5,797 bases of DNA from Bacillota bacterium (lineage in GTDB: Bacteria > Bacillota > Dethiobacteria > DTU022). The notes beneath the pieces are model-generated. The model was given only the letters and a program-made list of their open reading frames with translations. It ran no database searches and had not been told where the DNA came from. A program made the position numbers and the translations under genes. Location of the stretch: the NCBI GenBank assembly GCA_012727685.1, contig JAAYGO010000263.1, forward strand, positions 1 to 5,797, given 5' to 3'. Of the stretch, positions 1 to 5,411 are shown piece after piece. The first letter of the stretch is position 1. Each line of letters starts with the position of its first letter.

Positions 1-2
1 GA

Positions 3-242
3 ATTAAGGTAATAGTTACCAATATCCCTTCTCAGCGGTGCGGCCGCTGCAAGGCTATTTATTATTACGGCGATGTTGCTTTCCGGTTGCTGGATGCCGC
101 AGATCTGCTAGAAAAAATTCCCGCCTCTAAAAGGCCGGACCTGATCAGCTTTCAGAAGCTCCCCCGCAAGCGCCTAAAAAGACTAAAGTTCAAGAAAAAG
201 AAAAAGGACAAAGCAAATCAATACAGAATTATCGAATTATAG
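3..242 (+). CDS. 3' end of a small zinc-finger protein, YgiT/MqsA-like (partial)
   Basis: A frame open from the left edge gives 79 residues before a TAG stop. It has no convincing start, so the gene begins outside the window. The visible part starts with a hydrophobic strand ending in TNIPSQ, then a C-G-R-C pair (residues 13-16 of the fragment), a helical stretch (FRLLDAADLLEKIP), and a Lys/Arg-rich tail near residues 56-70. The order 'nIP..RCxxC' then helix recalls the second half of YgiT-type zinc-finger domains, where a first CxxC lies about 30 residues upstream; that half is not visible. Family members often act as antitoxins or regulators beside a small toxin gene. The basic tail would suit nucleic-acid binding. 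The coding frame is fairly secure. The family call is a pattern judgement and could be wrong, since one CxxC pair is weak evidence. The next gene starts about 67 bases downstream. Confidence 0.5.
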   Translation: MKVIVTNIPSQRCGRCKAIYYYGDVAFRLLDAADLLEKIPASKRPDLISFQKLPRKRLKRLKFKKKKKDKANQYRIIEL

Positions 243-249
243 AATTGAT
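226..249 (+). repeat. three imperfect tandem copies of an 8-bp unit
   Basis: GAATTATC, GAATTATA and GAATTGAT follow each other directly, spanning the stop codon of the left-edge gene and the start of the spacer. The copies are AT-rich and short, so this may be simple low-complexity sequence. No function is assigned. Confidence 0.35.
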
Positions 250-298
250 TTTTCTCAGCATAAGGGGCCTTGACTACAGGTGCAGACCAGTTTCTCAT

Positions 299-305
299 AG
301 GTGAT
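299..305 (+). promoter_or_regulatory. ribosome binding site deciding the GTG start at 310
   Basis: AGGTGAT matches the 3' part of the full anti-Shine-Dalgarno complement (AAGGAGGTGATC) over 7 bases. Aligned this way, its GG lies about 8 bases before GTG at 310. That is normal spacing, whereas it overlaps or abuts the alternative starts GTG 301 and ATG 304. Nothing else upstream of 301 looks like a binding site. Confidence 0.45.
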
Positions 306-309
306 GAAC

Positions 310-1194
310 GTGTTAACTGAAGAACTAAAAGAAAAGGTTAGAAAACTGAGGGTGTGGGTTAAGGGTGACGTCCGGGCGCCGCATAAACCGCTGCTCCTTC
401 TCTATTCTCTCGGCCGCTTGGCTAGAGGTGAGCCGAGGCTGGTCTCATACGCAGAAGCAAGAGCGGATTTAAAGAAGCTCTTGATTGATTTCGGCCCCTA
501 CCGCAAGGTGTATTATCCCGCCTTTCCTTTTATCAGGCTGAGCAATGACGGTGGTATCTGGGAACTTACAGGAAATCAAATTATAAACACTACCAAGGAC
601 TGGACTGACCGTGAATTAATTACTAACAACACCTCTGGCGGGTTTACCGAAGAGGTTTATGAACTGTTACAAAAAGATAAAAGGTTAATTGCTGAACTAG
701 CCAGTATTATTCTCAAGCAAAACTTTCCAGACACTCTTCATGAAGATATCTTAACGCAGGTAGGCCTTGATCTTGACATGGGAGCCAAAACAGTACGCAG
801 CCCCGACTTCCGGAACAGGATCCTGCGTGCTTACGAATACCGCTGTGCCGTCTGCGGCTTTAACGTCAGGCTGGGAGATACCCTGGTAGCTGTCGAAGCG
901 GCCCATATAAAATGGCACCAGTACGGAGGACCGGATTGCGAAGAAAACGGCATCGCCCTCTGTTCCATGCACCATAAGCTTTTTGATAAAGGCGTTTTTA
1001 CCCTTAACAAATCCCTTGTTTTCCGGGTGGCAGAGGAAGCGCACGGCACCTCCGGTTTTGACGAATGGTTAAAGCGTTACCATGGCCAGCCTATCCGCCG
1101 GCCACAAAGCCCGGATTACTATCCCAATGACACCTTTATCAACTGGCATGTCCGGGAAGTATTCCGCGGACCTTCCCGGTATTCTGCCTCGTGA
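310..1194 (+). CDS. SBD-HNH endonuclease, predicted phosphorothioate-dependent type IV restriction enzyme
   Basis: Predicted nuclease that recognises sulfur-modified (phosphorothioate) DNA and cuts it. Counting from GTG 310 the protein is 294 residues. Residues about 1-90 look like the sulfur-binding domain of ScoMcrA-type enzymes: RAPHKPLLLL at 22-31 is a family hallmark, followed by PAFPFIRLSNDG around 70-81 and a Trp at 84. A linker leads to a C-terminal HNH nuclease: C-A-V-C at 179-182, catalytic-type His in EAAHI (His199), Asn213 in ENGIALC, and HHKLFD at 221-226. The paired cysteines should bind a structural zinc, with Cys218 as a likely further ligand. Family members are cytoplasmic defence enzymes that protect hosts lacking DNA phosphorothioation; none of those modification genes is in view. 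GTG 301 and ATG 304 are alternative starts, but only 310 has a well-spaced binding site. It heads a + strand run with MazG-like, mcrB and mcrC genes. The fold assignment is solid; the phosphorothioate specificity is inferred from the family. Confidence 0.85.
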   Translation: MLTEELKEKVRKLRVWVKGDVRAPHKPLLLLYSLGRLARGEPRLVSYAEARADLKKLLIDFGPYRKVYYPAFPFIRLSNDGGIWELTGNQIINTTKDWTDRELITNNTSGGFTEEVYELLQKDKRLIAELASIILKQNFPDTLHEDILTQVGLDLDMGAKTVRSPDFRNRILRAYEYRCAVCGFNVRLGDTLVAVEAAHIKWHQYGGPDCEENGIALCSMHHKLFDKGVFTLNKSLVFRVAEEAHGTSGFDEWLKRYHGQPIRRPQSPDYYPNDTFINWHVREVFRGPSRYSAS

Positions 1195-1232
1195 TGTTTT
1201 CTTGACCTCAAGGGACATACTCTACACTCCCC

Positions 1233-1241
1233 GGGAGGAGG
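1233..1241 (+). promoter_or_regulatory. strong ribosome binding site for the TTG start at 1250
   Basis: GGGAGGAGG lies 8 bases before TTG 1250. The match is near perfect, and the protein family begins exactly there (KKYNKLVRDKIP follows the start). This fixes the TTG as the initiation codon and separates the gene from the SBD-HNH gene upstream. Confidence 0.75.
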
Positions 1242-1249
1242 ATTCCTAT

Positions 1250-1562
1250 TTGACGAAAAAATATAACAAGCTGGTCAGAGATAAAATCCCTAAGATTATC
1301 GAAGCTTCAGGCAAAAAAGCTGGTCCGCATTGCTGACGAAGCTGAGTACAAGAATTTCCTCCGCCAAAAGCTCGTGGAAGAAGTAAACGAGTTTCTTGAG
1401 AGCAGCAACCCCGATGAGCTTTCGGATATTATCGAAGTGGTGAGGGCTTTAGGCCATACTTTCGAAAAACCGTTGGTCGAACTCATCGATATGGCCAAGA
1501 AAAAAAGAAAAGAGCGGGGCGGTTTCGACAGCAAAATTGTTTTAATCGCTGTGGAAGAGTAA
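1250..1562 (+). pseudogene. MazG-like nucleoside triphosphate pyrophosphohydrolase, frame broken by one extra A
   Basis: Small all-alpha NTP pyrophosphohydrolase, related to phosphoribosyl-ATP pyrophosphohydrolases and MazG; the family hydrolyses NTPs to NMP and PPi and is considered a nucleotide-pool house-cleaner. The first part reads KKYNKLVRDKIPKIIEASG, a typical amino end, then stops at TGA 1334-1336. Removing one A from the A6 run at 1313-1318 restores an uninterrupted frame through RIADEAEY to the TAA at 1560, giving a normal-length protein of 103 residues. The second frame holds the metal-binding pattern EExxE (EEVNE), then ExxD (ELSD), and the family tail KKRKERGGFDSKI. Since everything but the frame is conserved, the break is either a sequencing or assembly error, a very recent mutation, or slippage in the homopolymer. 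The gene lies 55 bases after the HNH gene and 21 before mcrB, so it is part of the operon. The family call is confident; the natural substrate is unknown. Confidence 0.8.
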
Positions 1563-1583
1563 AGCGGCAGGGGAGGAACCCTT

Positions 1584-3050
1584 ATGAAAAAGTTATTGGA
1601 CTTGATTCATAGCGGCCAGTTAACCGACTGGTCACAGCGCTGCCAGGAGGCCTTTAACGATCTCTTTGGTGCAGGGGGCGGCAGGTTCCCCGAAAAGGCC
1701 AGGCAGGCCGTGAGCCTGCGGGCGCCTGGTTCAGGAATAGAGGTGCCATTTGCCTCGCTTATTCATCCTTCAAATCCGGAATCGGGAGCATATGGAGGCA
1801 TGAGCTTTGTCCTCTTTCCCCTGGAAGGAAGGCCGGCCCTTATCACCATGGTGGTCGGTACCCAGGGTCTTAGTCCCGATGAAGAGATTCTAGGTCGGCC
1901 AGGCCATGGCCGCAAGGTTGACGCCATTTGCAGATGGTTAAACAAAGAATTTGGACAAGGGCAGATGGTTGCTTGGGCTAAGCAGGATCCAGCCAGAATT
2001 GATTTAGATCTGCCTGGGAATATCCAGCGTTTATTTTCTGATTATCACGCGGTATATAAGAAATACGGCAGGGTTATCTATGGGCTCTATCTGCCTGGAG
2101 AAGATCGTGCCGCCACAGAAGAAGCAATCAAGGCTTTTCTTGACTTGATGTTCGCGGAAAGAGGTTATCAGCCTTTAAAAGGCGCTGAAGCGGATGCCCA
2201 TCGCATTCAAAACGATTACTATTCTCATCTTTTTCCTGACTGGACAGTTGAAGAGATTGCCGCTTTGTTGAAGCAAAGAAAATATGTGATCCTACAAGGT
2301 CCCCCGGGAACCGGCAAGACCCGCATGGCCAAGGAAAAATTACTTAAAGAGGTTTATCGGGATAACGGCACAGCGATCCAGTTCCACCCTAATACAACCT
2401 ACGAAAATTTTATCGGCGGTTTAGCTCCCCTTCACACTGACGAAGCCTTGGGGCTTCGATTCGCGCCCAAACCGGGTTTTCTGATGGAAGCGGCCCAGGT
2501 TGCTGCTGCTCAACCAGCGCGCCCCTATTTGTTGTTCATTGATGAAATCAACCGGGCTGACCTGGCCAAAGTTTTGGGGGAGGCGATATACCTCTTAGAA
2601 CCCCAAGAGGCTGACAGAACCCTGCAGCTCCCCTATGACTTTGGCGAGCCCTTTCATACGCAACTGACCCTACCCTCCAACCTACACATTCTCGGCACCA
2701 TGAATAGCTCGGACCGCAGCATCGCTATAGTTGATATCGCCGTGCGGCGGCGTTTTGCTTTTGTAAAACTCTGGCCGCAAACTGCTGTGGTCCAGGAATT
2801 GGGCTGCGAGATCATGCAACGTGCCTTCCAAGAGCTGCTGAGTATCTTCTTAGAATACGCTGATGAAGAGTCCATGGCCTTATTACCGGGCCATTCCTAT
2901 TTTCTTGAAAAAGATCCGGATCAAGCGCTGATCTCCCTCAAAGTAAACTTGGTCCCGCTGTTGGAAGAATACTTAAGCCAGGGCTATGTAGCAGCCTTTT
3001 CTGATTCGATCCGCGCTTACCTGCAGTGGCTGGAGAGCTTGGCGGTATGA
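1584..3050 (+). CDS. mcrB: McrB-type AAA+ GTPase subunit of a modification-dependent restriction system
   Basis: 488-residue AAA+ motor predicted to bind modified DNA and drive the McrC nuclease by nucleotide hydrolysis. GGGGAGGA ends 6 bases before the ATG. The motor occupies roughly residues 221-488: Walker A GPPGTGKT at 239-246, FHPNTTYENFIGG at 267-279, Walker B LLFIDEINRAD at 316-326, and the McrB signature GTMNSSDRS at 371-379 followed by VDIAVRRRF up to 391. In McrB this region supplies the asparagine and arginines used in GTP binding and hydrolysis. MALLPGHSYF near 431-440 is also family-typical. Residues 1-220 are not the DNA-binding domain of E. coli McrB (DUF3578 type) as far as I can see, and I do not recognise them; in McrBC systems this position sets which modification is read. 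It overlaps mcrC by four bases, suggesting translational coupling and fixed subunit ratio. McrB identity is firm; the target is unknown. Confidence 0.9.
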   Translation: MKKLLDLIHSGQLTDWSQRCQEAFNDLFGAGGGRFPEKARQAVSLRAPGSGIEVPFASLIHPSNPESGAYGGMSFVLFPLEGRPALITMVVGTQGLSPDEEILGRPGHGRKVDAICRWLNKEFGQGQMVAWAKQDPARIDLDLPGNIQRLFSDYHAVYKKYGRVIYGLYLPGEDRAATEEAIKAFLDLMFAERGYQPLKGAEADAHRIQNDYYSHLFPDWTVEEIAALLKQRKYVILQGPPGTGKTRMAKEKLLKEVYRDNGTAIQFHPNTTYENFIGGLAPLHTDEALGLRFAPKPGFLMEAAQVAAAQPARPYLLFIDEINRADLAKVLGEAIYLLEPQEADRTLQLPYDFGEPFHTQLTLPSNLHILGTMNSSDRSIAIVDIAVRRRFAFVKLWPQTAVVQELGCEIMQRAFQELLSIFLEYADEESMALLPGHSYFLEKDPDQALISLKVNLVPLLEEYLSQGYVAAFSDSIRAYLQWLESLAV

Positions 3051-4468
3051 GTACAACCATTTCCCCTCGGGAAACCGCTTGTTTTGGTACAGAAGATTAT
3101 TCCTTGTTGAAGATTCCGGCGGCCAGCTTGATCAAAGGGCGGCCGTCCCGTGACAACCAAGGACAAGCAGCCCGTTTAGCCAATCAATTTTTGCGCCAGA
3201 ATAGGGGCCTACTCCACGATTTCGAGATCAGCGGTAATATCAATTATGATGGTGCTTCTGTAGATATTCAGCTAATAACTGGCGGGAAAGTGGGCGCCCT
3301 GCCGCTGCTTTCGCCAACTAGCGGCCGCCCGGATTATGGATTGGTGATCAAACCGCGTTTTGGCTGGCAAGGTATCGGACCAATGTTGGGGGCGATGGGA
3401 TGGAAAATCGTACCTGAGCCTTTGCCCCTTCCACTGTTACCCCGCTCAGATCGAAAAATTCCCCCCTGGGTTCTTTCCACTACTATTTTGCTGCGGTTGC
3501 AAAAATTACTTAACCAGTTAGAGCGGCGCTTTGAATATACCCGGGCTGATTTAAAGGCGCCACGGGGGCAGGTCAACTGGGTTGAATATGCTACAACCAA
3601 ACTGCCCCATGCCGATTTTCTTCATGTCCCCTGCCGTTTTCCAGACTTGCGAGATGATCGGGAACTAAAGGGGGCGATTCACTTTACCCTGCGCAAACAG
3701 CTGTCCGGCCTGCAAAGTCAACGCACGGCCGGCGTGATTGTATTACAGTTGCTGAAGCTGTGCCAAGAACTATTGGAAAGGGTGCGCGATGTGCCGCCCC
3801 GTCAGCCCAGCCAGAACAAATTAAACAGCTGGCTCTGGGGCAGTTTTCAAACTGAAGTTTTTCGAAAAGGTATTCAGGCGGTGGAGTGGACTGTTGATGA
3901 CAGGGGATTGGCTGGACTAGGGGATCTGCAGGGCTTGCCCTGGCTGCTACCCATGGATAAATTTTTTGAGGCTTGGGTCGAAACGATCGTCGAGCAGTAT
4001 GCCAAGCGTAACGGAGGGGTAATCAAAACCGGGCGTAAACGTGATACCGTCACGCCCCTGTCATGGTCTCCCCCGTACTTAGGCTCCCAACGTTACTTGC
4101 TCCCGGATATAATCCTGGAAAGGGAACAGGAAACGTTTATTTTTGATGCGAAATACAAGAGCCACTGGGAGGAGCTGAACCGCGAAGGCTGGAGCGGGTT
4201 AGATAAGGTATTGCAAGAACAGCACCGCAGCGATCTTTTACAGGTTCTGGCCTACTCAACTGCATCGGAAAGCAAGCGGGTGGTTTGCTGCCTGGCCTAC
4301 CCTTGCCGCCCCCATACCTGGTATTCACTTAAGCGGCGCCAGCGCCCTTTTCATAAAGCATCGGTCCGCGCCGGCGCCCGCCGGGTTGATCTTATCCTTA
4401 CGGCAGTTCCCATGGGTATCAATCCCGAGGAGATCTTTCATACACTGGAATCTGCTTTAAGCGTTTAG
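3047..4468 (+). CDS. mcrC: McrC-type PD-(D/E)XK endonuclease subunit
   Basis: 473-residue partner that in McrBC complexes joins the McrB ring, stimulates its GTPase and cuts DNA. The ATG sits inside ATGA, overlapping the mcrB stop, with GGAGAG 9 bases upstream. The longer frame from 3026 is rejected because it has no reason to start inside mcrB. The N-terminal half has the McrC layout: a beta-rich start, DYGLVIKPRFGW near 96-107, and the positively charged region EYTRADLKAPRGQVNW at 163-178, which is characteristic. The nuclease core is C-terminal: LLPDIILE at 351-358 supplies Asp354, FIFDAKYK at 364-371 supplies Asp368 and Lys370, and DLLQVLAYS at 396-404 is the usual helix after the active site. 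All expected catalytic residues are present, so the enzyme looks intact. No convincing terminator follows; the next gene has its own promoter candidate. Confidence 0.9.
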   Translation: MSTTISPRETACFGTEDYSLLKIPAASLIKGRPSRDNQGQAARLANQFLRQNRGLLHDFEISGNINYDGASVDIQLITGGKVGALPLLSPTSGRPDYGLVIKPRFGWQGIGPMLGAMGWKIVPEPLPLPLLPRSDRKIPPWVLSTTILLRLQKLLNQLERRFEYTRADLKAPRGQVNWVEYATTKLPHADFLHVPCRFPDLRDDRELKGAIHFTLRKQLSGLQSQRTAGVIVLQLLKLCQELLERVRDVPPRQPSQNKLNSWLWGSFQTEVFRKGIQAVEWTVDDRGLAGLGDLQGLPWLLPMDKFFEAWVETIVEQYAKRNGGVIKTGRKRDTVTPLSWSPPYLGSQRYLLPDIILEREQETFIFDAKYKSHWEELNREGWSGLDKVLQEQHRSDLLQVLAYSTASESKRVVCCLAYPCRPHTWYSLKRRQRPFHKASVRAGARRVDLILTAVPMGINPEEIFHTLESALSV

Positions 4469-4519
4469 ATTTTATATTATTTAAGCCTTAAGGATGATTT
4501 TGTGTTAAATTCTTGCCGA

Positions 4520-4548
4520 TTGTAACTTGGCGCAATATTTTGTAAAAT
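4520..4548 (+). promoter_or_regulatory. sigma-A type promoter candidate for the small ORF at 4605
   Basis: TTGTAA (4520-4525) and TAAAAT (4543-4548) are separated by 17 bases, matching four and five of six consensus positions. An overlapping alternative is TTGCCG 4513 with TATTTT 4536, also spaced by 17. Transcription would begin near 4555, giving a leader of about 50 bases before ATG 4605. The leader starts with TAGGTT (4560-4565), mirrored by AACCTA (4577-4582), a possible small hairpin or operator. Confidence 0.4.
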
Positions 4549-4604
4549 AAGAGTGGTCCTAGGTTTAGAAATTTGCAACCTACTAAGTACGTTTGGAGGA
4601 TCTT

Positions 4605-4727
4605 ATGTCTGTCTGGCTAACTGACCAGCAAATTCAAGATCTCATCAAGGAACAAAAGCCATTGCCTCCTGATTATCAACAAAGATTAAGACTGAAACCA
4701 AAACGTGGTACCATGAATCCCAATTAA
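4605..4727 (+). CDS. 40-residue ORF, probably the truncated start of a DUF6978-like protein
   Basis: ATG 4605 is preceded by TTGGAGGATC, a near-perfect binding site, and by a plausible promoter, so this was made to be translated. The product begins MSVWLTDQQIQDLIKEQKP, continues PPDYQQRLRLKPKRG, and stops after TMNPN. An 'LTDxEIxxLIxExK... DYxxRLxLKxKRG' opening is what I recall for DUF6978-type hypothetical proteins, which continue well beyond this point. Here the reading is lost immediately after KRG, so about the first 35 residues of the family would remain. Dropping one C from CCC at 4719-4721 would join this frame to the one that follows, but the joined protein would still lack the expected family core. 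I see a cut-off gene rather than a complete small protein, though a functional 40-residue peptide cannot be excluded. Function unknown. Confidence 0.5.
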   Translation: MSVWLTDQQIQDLIKEQKPLPPDYQQRLRLKPKRGTMNPN

Positions 4728-5061
4728 CAATTATACCGTCGATTGCCACATCAACGGTATCCCAACGCCTCTATTCGTATTTGCTTTGAATAACGACACC
4801 GCCACCCGGGACGCCACAATAAAGTTGTTGCAATTTGAACGCTGGGGATTAAACTTTCATTCCATCGGGATTTTTGAAAACCAGGAAGAAATTAACCGAA
4901 AAGTACTGGCCCGGTTTAGCGATGTATTTGAGAAACAGTTCTCCAGTTTAAGTGCCAGTGATCGTATTGCCGCCTATATTAAAAGCCTGTTAAAAACCGA
5001 TTCTTTCTGTCACAGTTATTACTTAAAGGCAGCTAACCGGAACTGGAACTGTGGTTGCCTC

Positions 5062-5081
5062 TATGAAGCATATGCTTCATA
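5062..5081. repeat. perfect 20-bp palindrome
   Basis: TATGAAGCATATGCTTCATA equals its own reverse complement, with no spacer. It lies inside the mosaic frame and encodes Y-E-A-Y-A-S-Y. Such a length is unlikely by chance in a window this size. It could be a protein-binding site or part of an older repeat; there is no adjacent T-run, so it is not a terminator. Confidence 0.6.
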
Positions 5082-5295
5082 CTGGTGGAAATTTGAAGCA
5101 TTCTGTCCAGTTCTTAAACAGTGGATAAGTGGAACCAGCGCCCAGGAATCTTTTGCATTTCTCACCCGTTTGTCAAAAACATTCAGGCTAAGCATCCATG
5201 AAAATAACAGCGAACTGGCACGAAGGTGTGCTCTGACCATGCTTAAGTGGGGTGGCGTCCTAAAAGGGAACAGGGAACGGATAATGGGTATGGGG

Positions 5296-5326
5296 GAAGA
5301 TATCTGTACTCACTTCAGATATCTTC
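5296..5326. repeat. inverted repeat with 11-bp arms and 9-base loop
   Basis: GAAGATATCTG (5296-5306) and CAGATATCTTC (5316-5326) are exact reverse complements around TACTCACTT. The + strand continues into AAAAAC and the - strand into CCCCCAT, so neither direction has a terminator T-run. Each arm also carries the self-complementary GATATC core. It lies inside the mosaic frame, about 90 bases before its stop. Confidence 0.6.
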
Positions 5327-5411
5327 AAAAACAACTGGATTTGTATACAGTTGACCTGAAATATGATCACAGGATCTCGGGGTTGGCCGCACTTATAACT
5401 ATCAAAAGAGG

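Noticed and set aside
8..49. Small inverted repeats GGTAA/TTACC and CAGCGG/CCGCTG near the left edge
   Set aside because: Short arms inside a coding frame; such repeats are expected by chance.
270..298. Promoter-like TTGACT, 17 bases, TCTCAT before the SBD-HNH gene
   Set aside because: The -10 matches only four of six positions, and transcription would begin at about 305, removing the ribosome binding site at 299-305. Unlikely to be used unless the transcript is leaderless.
751..1049. Two opposite-strand frames across the HNH domain
   Set aside because: They lie entirely within a well-supported gene, show no recognisable motifs and have no binding sites.
1202..1228. Promoter-like TTGACC and TACACT in the 55-base gap before the MazG-like gene
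   Set aside because: The spacer is only 15 bases and the -10 is weak; the gene is better explained as co-transcribed from upstream.
1082..1249. N-terminal extension of the MazG-like frame into the HNH gene from ATG 1082
   Set aside because: It overlaps the HNH reading frame, has no family similarity, and the strong binding site with TTG 1250 explains the start.
4482..4496. TTAAG/CTTAA inverted repeat after mcrC as a terminator
   Set aside because: Five AT-rich pairs with a one-base loop and no T-run do not make a credible terminator.
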